From Ctena decussata (Eukaryota > Mollusca > Bivalvia > Lucinida > Lucinidae), in NCBI GenBank assembly GCA_963989385.1, contig OZ022501.1, positions 98,974,502 to 99,038,501 of the forward strand: a stretch of DNA of 64,000 nt, in the 5' to 3' direction. The notes under the pieces are model-generated. The model was not told the origin of the DNA. It made no database searches and worked only from the letters and a program-made list of their open reading frames with translations. Every line of letters starts with the position of its first letter. The stretch's first letter is position 1. Position numbers and translations under genes: made by a program. This document shows, in pieces, positions 9,140-21,149 of the stretch.

Positions 9140-11905
9140 TTCTGAGAGAATCAGAATCAGAATTGTTTACAGGTGATACATCCAAGGACAATCATTCACC
9201 AGGACCTGTGAATCAGGGAAGCTAGTCCCCAGCCCTTATAAGAGAAGTAAACTTAGTAACTGAATCCTCTGCACCCTCAGCAGCAGAAATAAGTGAATCT
9301 TCCAGGGAGTTCCAATCTCTAATAGTCTGGGGGAAGAAACTGGACTTGTAAATGTCAGTCCCAGCCAATGGGGTTTGAAATGTCAGGGAAAGATGATTCC
9401 TGGTACGCCTATTTGGGGGAACAAGGTCATTTATGGGTATACTGGCTGCACCCCTCAGACCTTTGTAATACTATCTTTCCTTCTCTTTTTTAGGGATTCC
9501 CAGAATGCCAGTCATACTCCCAGTTTCATATGTGATCCAGAATTTAATGTCAAGGAATTCTGGTTACGTCTCAAATAATCTCGAATTACTGAATTCTTGA
9601 ATGTTTTACAATTAAAGTACCTGAGTCATTGAAAAAATATATAATTTGAGACATAATCTGCAATATCTGTTTAATTTTTGTTTTTCTGCGAACTATAAAA
9701 ATTAGAGATTTTATTAGGAAAATAATGGACACGTATGTCACAAAAATAACTGGCCCATGAAAAAACGTAATATTTGGCATACATTGGCCAGCATTGCTAT
9801 ATATTTGAAGACAAGTTGAGTATAAGAATGATTATTCTGTCTTGTATTAAGAGTAATGCAGTGTTTTATAAAGTAGTTGAAATTTAATTATGAAGATTAA
9901 ACTAAAAATCGAGACGTAATTTTTGGTGTCAAAATTGTTACGTCTCAAAACAGGTGCTTTCCATAAAACCAGTGTAGGCTTTGTTCTTCAATCCTGTGCT
10001 ATTTTGTCACATTAAAGTTATACAGGTATGATAATTATTCAGTTTTACGTAGATATAAATAATAAAAGTACAATATGTCAGACTGTTTGAGTGTTTAATT
10101 TCGTTTCCAAAACGTTACGTCTTGAAAATCAACAAATTTGCGCGAAGAAGCCTCACACAACCACTAATTTTCATAAGACGAATTGAATACGCCTAATTAG
10201 CAAAAACCGATGAGGTATACCGCATTTGAGCATCACACGTGGTTGTTTTTACGCAGAAATAGCAGATGAATCTCCCGGTACATAACTATCGAAAAATGTT
10301 ACGTCTAGAAATAACTTCATTGACCTTACAAGTTAGTGTTTTACAGTAGCAAGAAGTACTTTATGATGCAGTTATCTATCTCAGTGGCAGAAAGAAGTAT
10401 TTCTTTTGTTTCTTCTGTTGGAAACGTTATCTTTTGACATGTTTGACTCGGGGGAATGCTGTAAAATTGAGGTTGAATGTAGATCGTGAAACTGAAGTGC
10501 TATGTCTGAGTTACGTCTGCAGTAAGAAATCATTAATTTCCATATTGTTAGTCGTTGATCAACATGTGTTTTACTGACTAAAATGCCATGTGTTAGCTTT
10601 GCTATACGATGCAATAGTTTTGATCTGTGTGGATGTTAACTTCCGAAACTTAACATTCAGGTAAAGACATTTTTGATACACGATTGCAGTGGGTGTCAAT
10701 GTTACATCCTTGTAATTAATGCATCAGTTCCTTTGTTTACCATGCATGTTGCGTTATATTTTCAGTTATAATTAAAGGAAAGCCTCAAGTGATTAAAATT
10801 CAGTTTTAAGAACAAACTTAAGCCGCAGCTTGATGAGCATCAAAACCAGAAAAAAATTTAGACGTAACTAGGACATCAAAGATCAGTGTCCACAGTTACA
10901 TCCCCTTTGACAATAAATGTTTTCCCCTTGCATCACTGAACAGGTTAAGATGCTGATGTGAATCTTAAAATCATCTTTGTGTAACAGAGCCTTAATTGAA
11001 GCGTTAGAAATGGTATGTCTCTGTAATCAGATCAGATAACTTGATAACAAAGATTTAAATTTCGTGTCCAGTTACGTCTATCCTGTGAGCTGAAAATTTG
11101 AATAATACTAAACAGGCTACGTTTGTATTTAATTCAAACTGGTAAGTATGTAGTTCGATAATTGATAAAAAGGTAGAGTAGAAATAAAATGACAGCTTGT
11201 TACAGATCTGTGATGACTTTCTTTACGTAATGTCCACGTTACATCTCGGATTTTAAAGTTAACAAAAATTATCATAATTCTGTAAGCTATTCGAATTTTA
11301 TCTTGTGACTTTGAGGTATAGTAGGCATGATTTGTTTAAACATTTTAGGATGTTAACTTTGGTGATCAAGTCACCAAAATATTTTGGACACCAAGGTAAT
11401 TGAGACGTAACAAAAATTCCTTGACACTGAATTCTGGATCATGTGTAATTTCCCATTACAAATCTAGCTGCCCTTTTCTGCACCTTCTCAAGTTCATCTT
11501 GAAGAAGTATACTTTGAGGGTCCCAAACTGAATTGCCATACTCCAGGACTGGATGCACCAGTCCCTTGTATGCTGACTCCTTAACATCTTGTGGACATGC
11601 TGCCAAGTTATGTCTGAGAAAGCCAAGGGTCCTATTAGCCTTTGTGCAAATATTACTGACATGTGTGTTCCATTTCAAATCATTGGCAATGGTTATGCCG
11701 AGATACTTGATAGTTTCTACATTACTGAGGACCGTTCCCTCTAAGGTATAGGATGCATTGATCTTCTTGATCCGTTTCCGTGTAATTTGCATTATATTGC
11801 ATTTAACAGGTTGAAATCTCATGCCCAACTCCTTGCCCAACAGCCTACACAATCTATATCCTCCTGAAGTTTCACCGCGTCTTCAATATCTCTGATTTCA
11901 CGGTA
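9140..11905 (-). pseudogene. LINE reverse-transcriptase C-terminal remnant, split by a DNA element
   Basis: The minus strand encodes the end of a CR1/L2/jockey-like non-LTR retrotransposon ORF2. The part at 11852-11441 reads through the post-RT thumb region (ETIKYLGITIANDLKWNTHV, then LEYGNSVWDPQS and KRAARFVMGNY). A 1,907-bp insertion follows, and the frame resumes at 9529 with YETGSMTGIL, reaching RTRNH, FQTPLAGTDIYKSSFFPQTI and WNSLEDSLISAAEG before a stop at 9222-9224. One TAG interrupts the second part, and a frameshift near 11820 separates an upstream piece (KLQEDIDCVGCWARSW). The catalytic FADD region is absent, so it is 5'-truncated. The tail is a short GATTCT repeat near 9150. Its last 250 bp are nearly identical to 32604-32855 on the other strand. 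Confidence 0.85.
9534..11440. mobile_element. 1,907-bp TIR DNA element with 4-bp target duplication and a repeated internal motif
   Basis: Inverted termini of about 40 bp start GATCCAGAATT and include TGTCAAGGAATT and GTTACGTCTCAA. ATGT flanks both sides (9530-9533 and 11441-11444). Removing the element plus one ATGT restores the LINE reading frame across the site, which confirms the ends. The interior repeats the terminal motif GTTACGTCT in both orientations: 9563, 9911(-), 9937, 10114, 10298, 10510, 10860(-), 11071 and 11402(-), plus near-matches with GTTACATC. No transposase is visible. A 4-bp duplication occurs in several superfamilies, so I do not assign one. Confidence 0.85.
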
Positions 11906-12096
11906 AACAATGTGTCGCGGTAAATTTCATTAAACTCACTCCACTATTTGTTTCGCTGCTTTGGCAGGAATCAAAAGCCCGGCGTATCCACGGCACTGCC
12001 GGGACACCTCTTAGGTAAAAACACAGTACTTAAGCCTCGCTATGCCCCCGCTATCCCAGGCCCCATGGGGGCCATGGTTGCAAATGACTGGTGCAT

Positions 12097-12404
12097 AAGA
12101 AAAGTATGTGAAACGACGCATCAAAGTTGTCGTCAAAAAGTCTCCCTGATGGAGAACTCAATCTCCCTGAAATGAAATCCAAATCTCCCACATGGTCATC
12201 GGGAGTTCATGACATGTATGAATTTTGCTCTAGGGATACATGTAGCATACATTGGTCACATGCTCTAACACGTAAAACTAAATGGGAATTCCAACAGCCA
12301 ACTTTTACTCCCTTGTATGACATATTTTTAGGTTCTGTTTTTGTATAGAAACTTTTTTTGCAAAACCTCACATTTCTGCAAAATTATGATTTTGTTATGT
12401 ATAT
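12097..12404. other. unassigned stretch
   Basis: No gene seen. A segment at 12140-12200 repeats CTCCCTGA/TCTCCCACATGG phrases loosely reminiscent of 7995-8060. Confidence 0.3.
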
Positions 12405-12623
12405 TGAGAAAGTAGGGGGATGCTACTTTGTACTACAAAATAATTTATAAGATAATTAGGATAAATATCTGAATAAATATCAAATAAAGTAAAAAATTGG
12501 AAATTGTGGTTTCTCAACTTTTCCAGCCACCACCAGTACTATACAATTGTTGATATTTAATGTCAGCAATAATTCTTAATTCAACTTTTACTATTGAATG
12601 GTTCAACATACCCTTCCCTTAAA

Positions 12624-14511
12624 CAAGAGGTCCATGATGGACCTAAATCGCTCACCTGAGTTATGATGAAATAACATGGAAGATCATCTATTTGATGATG
12701 GTTCAACTGGAGTAGTTTTGCACTTTCTAATCTATATTCTGACAAAGTTTCATTTAGATTGGATCAAAACTGTGCCTTCTAGAGTGTACACAATGTTTTT
12801 CTAAGATCTGACCAGGCAATCTAGTTTTTGATCAGACATTATTCAGTTTCAAACTTGGCCTATATTTCATGAAGATACACATTCTGACATTTTCATGAAG
12901 ATTCAATGCACAATAAACACAGAATTGTGTACACAAAGTTTTTCTATGATTTGACCTAGTGACCTACCGGTAGTTTTTGACACGGTAGTTTTTGACCCAA
13001 CAATACCCAGTTCCAATCTTGGCCTAGATTTCATTAAGATAATCATTCTGACAAAGTTTCATGAATATTGAACCAAAACTGTGCCCTCTAGAGTATACAC
13101 AATGTTTTTCTAAGGTTTGACCTACTGACCTAGTTTTTGATCCAACATGACCCAGTTGCACCCTTGCTCTAGATTTGTTGGAGATAAACATTTTGACAAA
13201 GTTTCATGAAGATTGGAACAAAATTGTGCCCTCTAGAGCATTCACATGGTTTTTCTAAGATCTGACCTAGTGACCTAGTTTTTGACCTGACATGGTCCAG
13301 TTTCAAATTTGGTCTAGATTACATAGAGATAAGCATTCTGACAAAGTTTCATCAAGATTGAATCATAACTGTGCCCTCCAGAGTGTACACATGGTTTTTC
13401 TAAGATTTGACCTAGTGACCTAGTTTTTGACCCTACTTGACTCAGTTTCAATCTTGGCTTAGATTGTATATGGATAAACGTTCTGACAAAGTTTCATGAA
13501 GATTGGATCATGACTGTGCCCTCTAGAGTGTACACAAGGTTTTTCTAAGATTTGACCTAGTGCCCTAGTTTTTGACCCCACATGACCCAGTTTCAAACTT
13601 GGTCTTGATTTCATTATGATAAACATTCTGACAAAGTTTCATGATGATTGGGTCAAAACTGTGCCTTCTAGAGTGTACACAAGGTTTTTCTAAGATTTGA
13701 CCTAGTGACCTAGTTTTTGACCCCACATGACCCAGTTTCAAACTTGGTCTAGATTTCATTAAGATAAACATTCTGACAAAGTTTCATGATGATTGGGTCA
13801 AACCTGTGCCTTCTAGAGTGTACACAAGGTTTTTCTAAGATTTGACCTAGTGACCTAGTTTTTGACCCCACATGACCCAGTTTCAAACTTGGTCTAGATT
13901 TTATTAAGATAAATATTCTGACAAAGTTTCATGATGATTGGATAGTAACTGTGCCCTCTGAGTCATTTAAGATTTATTTCTATTTTTAGCTCTGGCGGCC
14001 ATTTTGTTCAACCGAGCGAAACCGTTTTAGCAATTTTGGTTTAGAGCCATGAGTCAAACATTTCTGTGAAATTATTTTGAAATCGAGCCATTGGCTTCAG
14101 AGGAGATGTCGTTTAAAGGTTTTTCTATTTTTAGATTTCTATTTTTAGCTCTGGCGGCCATTTTGTTCAGCGGAGTGGAACCGTTTTAGCAATTTTGGTT
14201 CAGGGCCATGAGTCAAACATTTCTGTGAAATTTTTTTGAAATCGACCCACTGGCTTCAGAGGAGATGTCGATTAAAGGTTTTTCTATTTTTAGCTCTGGC
14301 GGCCATTTTGTTCAGCGGAGCGGAACCATTTTAGCAATTTTGGTTCAGGGCTATAACAGAAACATTTGTGTGAAATTATTTTGAAATTGGCCTACTGGTC
14401 TAGGAGGAGATGTCGTTTGAAGAAATTGTTGACGACGGTCGGACGGACGGACGACGGACAAATATCGATCTCAAAAGCTCACCTTGAGCACTTCGTGCTC
14501 AGGTGAGCTAA
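12624..14511 (+). mobile_element. pearl/HINE-like element B, CAAGAGGTCC family
   Basis: Second copy of the 4661-6414 element, with the same start, about eight 145-bp units, three GGCGGCCATTTTGTT blocks, an ACGG tract near 14440-14456 and the same hairpin. The empty site in R2 copy 1 shows insertion within an A run with no target duplication, although the exact edge is ambiguous by a few A residues. No coding region. Confidence 0.87.
14476..14509 (+). other. 3' hairpin of element B
   Basis: Identical in sequence to the hairpin at 6380-6413: AGCTCACC-T-TGAGCAC, TTC loop, GTGCTCA-GGTGAGCT. Confidence 0.88.
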
Positions 14512-14618
14512 AAAAGCAAATAGAAATTACAACTTGAATGTATGCTTATTTATTTTTGGAGTGATCGATATATTGGCTGCCATTAAGCCTTAAAACTGAA
14601 AATAGCACAAATTTACAC

Positions 14619-15227
14619 AAACAATTTTGATAGGAAATAAGCAAACTGGCTGCAACTGTTCCAACATTCCTTTCTCTTCAAAATACCTTTAAAGTTACTC
14701 TTACAAATAATTCTTGCTTGGTGAAACTACATTGTAAGATATCCACACAGTCCAAGTAAATATCATACACCTTATGTCAAAATGGAGGAAATTCTAAATA
14801 TGCCATTTCCAGATTTCAAATGGTCAAAAACACTTTTATTAAAAGTTTTCATGAAATTCAATAAGACTGATAATAACCATTAATATCTTGCCTGAAACAG
14901 TGTGAAATATTAATATTTTTTTATCATGTAAGCTTTACAAATTTGATAGTTTTCTGTTTGCCATGGTATCATGAGAATGTATTCTGACAGGTAAATAGAT
15001 AGCATGACTTTGTTCAAGACCTGCTTGTAAACAATAACTGGATTTATATGAACATTAAACTTTATTATAACTTAGAACATGGTTTGTTGAAAATACTCTT
15101 GTGCATCAATCAATGCAGTGTTGCACACAGCATGTGTTGTCTCACTTTAAACATTAAGTACCATGGTACCATGGAATTCCTGGCTATAGGATGAAAATTA
15201 AGAATGAGATAGAGCAACGGAAGGTAT
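14619..15227. other. unassigned AT-rich stretch
   Basis: No gene, RNA or repeat recognised beyond the edge of R2. Confidence 0.35.
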
Positions 15228-15604
15228 TATCGACAGGTAGTAGTTATCGACACCCCCTTGTGAACTTTTCCATTTCTTGACATCTTTTTGTAAATAAGGC
15301 ATTATAGTGTTGCAATTTCATTTAACTTTAAGTATTAGTCAAAAAAATGCTAGATAGTTAGGTGTTTGGAGAAAAAAATGACATATTTGTTGATGTACTA
15401 ATGAAAAACTGTGCCTCTTATGCATGGCTGAAAGGGGAGGTCACTCAGACACATGGTTATTTTCACTCACATATAGCACTTTTATGTGGTTTTATTCCAT
15501 AAACTTGATCAGCATGGAGAGTATTAAGAGCAGACATGGTTACTCTCTTGAAAACCATATAGGGCACTGTGACCTCCAGGGTGTCGATAACTACTTCCCT
15601 AAAT
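15228..15604. mobile_element. MITE-like unit with GGTAGTAGTTATCGACACCCC ends (first)
   Basis: Starts GGTAGTAGTTATCGACACCC and ends GGGTGTCGATAACTACTTCC, an inverted pair of about 20 bp around 377 bp with no coding potential (the 80-codon frame at 15424 crosses the right end). A diverged second unit follows at once. Confidence 0.5.
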
Positions 15605-15619
15605 GCAGCATGGCAGTAA

Positions 15620-16026
15620 TTATCAACACCCCTAAATTAAATGTCTCAAAAATGCACAGTTTCTAAAAAAATAGATCAGAAAAATAGTTTATTTTCAAGT
15701 AAAATTATCTCAAAAAGCAAACAAAACATCATAAAATGTACAATGTTTAATTTTATCTTTGTAAGAATTTTTTTTTTATTTTAATGGTAAAAATTGCAAA
15801 AAAATCCACAATTTTTACAGCCACTTTTTCATATTTTTGCATATTTTCTGGCTGACAGTGTAAAAATCAGAAATCTTGGGATTTTATGTTTGAATTTAAA
15901 GCAGATCTTTCAATCAATATCTACACTAAATGATCATAGCATTATTTTAAGAGAAGTTCTATTAAATCATCATTATTTTTATCATTATCATTTAGGGGTA
16001 CATGGGGTGTTGATAACTGCTTCCGG
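15620..16026. mobile_element. MITE-like unit with related ends (second)
   Basis: GGCAGTAATTATCAACACCC near the left is matched in inverse by GGGTGTTGATAACTGCTTCC at the right. The right end motif appears again at 30293-30312, immediately beyond the far end of the large foldback structure. Confidence 0.45.
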
Positions 16027-16032
16027 TGTCCC

Positions 16033-16260
16033 AGTTTATCTTGCACCCTGGACAGCTTGCCCCCTGGGGGGCAAGCCAACCATGGTCAGCTAGCCCCCCG
16101 GGGGGGCAAGCTGTCCCAGGATATCTTGCCCCCCGTCCTGGTTATCTTAACCCCCCGGGGGCAACATATCCTGGCTGGTTTATCTTGCCCCCCGGGGGTG
16201 AAGATAAACCAGCTGGGATACCTTGCCCCCCTTCCAGGATTTTGGAGTGATAACTGTCAA
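16033..16260 (+). repeat. left terminal GC-rich module of the foldback
   Basis: Contains four variants of TTATCTTGCCCCCCGGGGG separated by AGCTGG/CAGCTT motifs, plus internal inversions such as AAGATAAACCAGCTGGGA. It is the reverse complement of 30130-30284. The terminal motif TTATCTT(G/A)CCCCCC is also the core of every 186-bp monomer, so the arms may have grown from the end. Confidence 0.85.
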
Positions 16261-16309
16261 TAGATTTTGAAATTGCTGCCAAGGACTTAAATAGCTATTA
16301 GAAGTAACT

Positions 16310-19300
16310 GTTTGTGCAACAGCCTATCCCAGCTGCTTTATCTTACCCCCCCCCCCCTGATCTCAAGAAATACCTCATATCAGGGGTGGGGGCAACATAT
16401 CCCAGCTGGTTTATCTTACCCCCCACCCAAGATTTTGGATCCACATCTATCAACAAGTATTGAAACTGCTTTAAAGTGCTTTAATAGTAATTATTATTAC
16501 CTAACTACTGAATCCACTTGTTTCATGCCTGTTTACAACAACTTATCTCAAGAAATACCTCGTATCAGGGGTAGGGGCCAACCTATCCCAGCTGGTTTAT
16601 CTTACCCCCCACCCGAGATTTTGGATCCACATCTATCAACTGAATCCACTTGTTTCATGCCTGTTTACAACAGCTAATCTCGAGAAATACCTCGTATCAG
16701 GGGTGGGGGGCAACCTATCCCAGCTGGTTTATCTTACCCCCCACCCAAGATTTTGGATCCACATCTATCAACAAGTATTGAAACTGCTTTAAAGTGCTTT
16801 AATAGTTATTATTATGACCTAACCACTGAATCCACTTGCTTCATGCCTGTTTACAACAACTTATCTCAAAAAATACCTCGTAACAGGGGTGGGGGGGCAA
16901 CCTATCCCAGCTGGTTTATCTTACCCCCCACCCAAGATTTTGGATCCACATCTATCTACAAGTAGCTAACTACTGAATCCACTTGTTTCATGCCTGTTTA
17001 CAACAGCTGATCTCAAGAAATACCTCGTATCAGGGGTGGGGGGGGGGGGGGCAACCTATCCCAGCTGGTTTATCTTGCCCCCCATCAAGATTTTGGTTCC
17101 ACATCTATCTACAAGTGTTGAAACTGCTTTAAAGTGCTTTAATAGTTATTATTATGAGCTAACTACTGAATCCACTTGTCTTATAAATGCCTGTTTACAA
17201 CAGCTGATCTCAAGAAATACCTCGTATCAGGGGTGGGGGGCAACCTATCCCAGCTGGTTTATCATACCCCCCACCCAAGATTTTGGATCCACATCTATGA
17301 ACAACTATTGAAACTGCTTTAAAGTGCTTTAATAGTTATTATTATGAGCTAACTACTGAATCCACTTGTTTCATGCCTGTTTACAACAGCTGATCTCAAG
17401 AAATACCTTGTATCAGGGGTGGGGGGCAACCTATCCCAGCTGGTTTATCTTACCCCCCACCCAAGATTTTGGTTCAACATCTATCAACAAGTATTGAAAC
17501 TGCTTTAAAGTGCTTTAATAGTTATTATTATGAGCTAACTACTGAATCCACTTTTTTCATGCCTGTTTACAACAGCTGATCTCGAGAAATACCTCTTATC
17601 AGGGGTGGGGGGCAACCTATCCCAGCTGGTTTATCTTACCCCCCACCCAAGATTTTGGATCCACATCTATCTACAAGTGTTGAAACTGATATAAGGTGCT
17701 TTAATAGTTATTATTATGAGCTAACTACTGAATCCACTTGTCTTATGCCTGTTTACAACAGCTGATCTCAAGAAATACCTCGTATCAGGGGTGGGGGGCA
17801 ACCTAACCCAGTTGGTTTATCTTACCCCCCACCCAAGATTTTGGATCCACATCTATCAACAAGTATTGAAACTGCTTTAAAGTGCTTTAATAGTTATTAT
17901 TATGACCTAACTACTGAATCCACTTGTTTCATGCCTGTTTACCACAGCTAATCTCGAGAAATACCTCGTATCAGGGGTGGGGGGCAACCTATCCCAGCTG
18001 GTTTATCTTACCCCCCACCCAAGATTTTGGATCCACATTTATCTACAAGTATAGAAACTGCTTTAAAGTGCTTTAATAGTTATTATGATGAGCTAATTAC
18101 TGAATCCACTTGTCTAATGCCTGTTTACAACAACTTTTCTCAAGAAATACCTCATATCAGGGATGGGGGGCAACATATCCCAGCTGGTTTATCTTACCCC
18201 CCACCCAAGATTTTGGTTCAACATCTATCAACAAGTATTGAAACTGCTTTAAAGTGCTTTAATAGTTATTATTATGAGCTAACTACTGAATCCACTTTTT
18301 TCATGCCTGTTTACAACAGCTGATCTCGAGAAATACCTCGTATCAGGGGTGGGGGGCAACCTATCCCAGCTGGTTTATCTTACCCCCCACCCAAGATTTT
18401 GGATCCACATCTATCAACAAGTATTGAAACTGCTTTAAAGTGCTTTAATAGTTATTATGATGAGCTAACTACTGAATCCACTTGTTTCATGCCAGTTTAC
18501 AACAGGTGATCTCAAGAAAAACCTCGTACCAGGGGTGGGGGGGCAACCTATCCCAGCTGGTTTATCTTACCCCCCCCCAAGATTTTGGTTCCACATCTAT
18601 CTACAAGTGTTGAAACTGATATAAAGTGCTTTAATAGTTATTATTATGGCTAACTACTGAATCCACTTGTCTTATGCCTGTTTACAACAGCTGATCTCAA
18701 GAAATACCTTGTATCAGGGGTGGGGGGCAACCTATCCCAGCTGGTTTATCTTAACCACCACCCAAGATTTTGGATCCACATCTATCAACAAGTATTGAAA
18801 CTGATTTAAAGTGCTTTAATAGTTATTATGATGAGCTAACTACTGAATCCACTTGTTTCATGCCTGTTTACAACAGCTGATTTCAAGAAATACCTCGTAT
18901 CAGGGGTGGGGGGCAACCTATCCCAGCTGGTTTATCATACCCCCCACCTAAGATTTTGGTTCCACATCTATCTACAAGTGATTATATTGATTATATTGCC
19001 TGTATTGCCTGATTATATATGCCTGTTTACAACAGCTGATCTCAAGAAATACCTCGTATCAGGGGTGGGGGGCAACCTATCCCAGCTGGTTTATCTTACC
19101 CCCCACCCAAGATTTTGGATCCACATCTATCAACAAGTATTGAAACTGCTTTAAAGTGCTTTAATAGTGATTATTATGACCTAACTACTGAATCCACTTT
19201 TTTCATGCCTGTTTACAACAACTTATCTCAAGAAATACCTCGTATCAGGGGTGGGGGGCAACCTATCCCAGCTGGTTTATCTTAACCCCCACCCAAGATT

Positions 19301-20552
19301 TTGGATCCACATCTATCAACAAATATTGAAACTGATATAAAGTGCTTTAATAGTTATTATTATGACCTAACAACTGAATCCACTTGTTTCATGCCTGTTT
19401 ACAACAACTTATCTCAAGAAATACCTCGTATCAGGGGTGGGGGCCAACCTATCCCAGCTGGTTTATCTTACCCCCCACCCAAGATTTTGGATCCACATTT
19501 ATCTACAAGTATAGAAACTGCTTTAAAGTGCTTATAAGCTAACTACTGAATCCACTTATCTCATGCCTGTTTACAACAGCTGATCTCAAGAAATACCTCG
19601 TATCAGGGGTGGGAGGCAACCTATCCCAGCTGGTTTATCTTACCCCCCACCCAAGATTTTGGTTCAACATCTATCAACAAGTATTGAAACTGCTTTAAAG
19701 TGCTTTAATAGTTATTATTATGCGCTAACTACTGAATCCACTTGTTTCATGCCTGTTTACAACAGCTGATCTCAAGGAATACCTCGTATCAGGGGTGGGG
19801 GGCAACCTATCCCAGCTGGTTTTTCTAACCCCCTACCCAAGATTTTGGATCAACATCTATCTACATGTATTAAAACTGCTTTAAAGTGCTTTAGTAGTTA
19901 TTATGATGAGCTAACTACTGAATCCACTTGTTTCATGCCTGTTTACAACAGCTGATCTCAAGAAATACCTCGTATCAGGGGTGGGGGGCAACCTATCCCG
20001 GCTGGTTTATCTTACCCACCACCCAAGATTTTGGATCCACATCTATCAACAAGTATTGAAACTGCTTTAAAGTGCTTTAATAGTTATTGTTATGACCTAA
20101 CTACTGAATCCACTTGTTTCATGCCTGTTTACAACAGCTGATCTCAAGAAATACCTTGTATCAGGGGTGGGGGGCAACCTATCCCAGCTGGTTTATCTTA
20201 CCCCCCACCCAAGATTTTGGATCCACATCTATCTACAAGTATTGAAATTGCTTTAAAGTGCTTTAATAGTTATTATGATGAGCTAATTACTGAATCCACT
20301 TGTCTAATGCCTGTTTACAACAACTTTTCTCAAGAAATACCTCGTATCAGGGGTGGGGGCAACCTATCCCAGCTGGTTTATCTTACCCCCCACCCAAGAT
20401 TTTGGATCCACATCTATCAATAAGTATTGAAACTGCTTTAAAGTGCTTTAACAGTTATTATGATGAGCTAACTACTGAATCCACTTGTTTCATGCCTGTT
20501 TACATCAGCTGATCTCAAGAAATACCACGTATCAGGGGTGGGGGGCAACCTA
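16310..20552 (+). repeat. 186-bp satellite, about 23 monomers (subfamily 1)
   Basis: CAACCTATCCCAGCTGG recurs at 17241, 17427, 17613, then (with small variants) 17799, 17985, 18171 and 18357, a spacing of 186 bp. Each monomer holds an inverted repeat in which GGGGTGGGGGG pairs with CCCCCCACCC around CAGCTG, then GATTTTGGATCCACATCTAT and TGCCTGTTTACAACA. A few monomers are shortened (for example near 16640 and 18985). Many short reading frames repeat the same peptide phrases and are artefacts of the array. Confidence 0.95.
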
Positions 20553-20887
20553 TGTACACAATGCATGTATCTTAGTGGTACATAACCATAGTTGCACACA
20601 CCTGACGCCGAGTGTCTTTCCATGAATTGTCGTACATTGTCCTATTGTATTCTGTTTATTACATTCAGAAAAATCAGTAATTGGGGTTCAAAGTGTTGTT
20701 GCAAAATTATAATTAAACTTGCCAAACTGTTACTTCTGTATAGGTGGAAACCTAGATGGTGTTGTTTTCCTGTCTACTTTTATATTATGAATAAGTAATA
20801 GTTTGTATACAATTGATTAAATAACTAGATTTTTTTAATTAAATTTCAAGGGAAGCTACTTTAACTTCAACTTTTTAACCAAATAAG
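20553..20887. other. non-satellite insertion in the left arm
   Basis: Breaks a monomer right after CAACCTAT. No TIR, tail or coding sequence recognised. Confidence 0.4.
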
Positions 20888-21142
20888 ACTGGACAAAGTC
20901 CATGAACAATGTCCAGTCAGGGCCACATGACCCAAATGTCCAGACTGTCCACTGAGTCCATGGACAATGTCAACTGAGTCCATGGATAATGTCCAATGAA
21001 TCCATGGACACTATCCAGACCCACTGGTCTCACTGGACTTTGTCTATGAACTCACTGGACTTTGTCCACAGTGCACATGGACATTGTCCAGAATGTCCAC
21101 TGAGTCCATGGTAAATGTCCACTGAACCATGGACAGTGTCAA
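20888..21142 (+). repeat. short palindromic minisatellite built on TGGACAnTGTCCA
   Basis: GTCCATGGACA, TGGACAATGTCCA, ACTGGACTTTGTCCA and CCACTGAGTCCATGG recur about every 20-30 bp. The motif is self-complementary, so the tract can fold in many registers. It lies between two satellite subfamilies. Confidence 0.75.
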
Positions 21143-21149
21143 GGGAGTC

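Larger units (their letters stand above)
8951..12095. mobile_element. TIR element with possible TAA duplication, now filled by other insertions
   Basis: The left end TGCACCAGTCATTTGCAACC is matched in inverted form at 12050-12095 for about 45 bp (continuing CATGGCCCCCATGGGGCCTG). TAA precedes the left end (8948-8950) and follows the right end (12096-12098), which would fit a 3-bp TWA duplication of PIF/Harbinger type. Almost all of the interior is the LINE remnant and its own insertion. The short TSD could be chance in AT-rich DNA, so the class is tentative. Confidence 0.5.
12405..14618 (-). repeat. dispersed repeat R2, copy 2 (inverted), split by an insertion
   Basis: 12405-12623 and 14512-14618 together are the reverse complement of 908-987 plus 2997-3243. 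This copy lacks the 155-bp-repeat element of copy 1 but contains element B instead, at a site that is uninterrupted in copy 1 (CTTAAAAATGCAAATAG). Confidence 0.85.

Noticed and set aside
16310..20552. CRISPR-like appearance of regular repeats
   Set aside because: The whole 186-bp unit is conserved with no unique spacers, and the DNA is eukaryotic.
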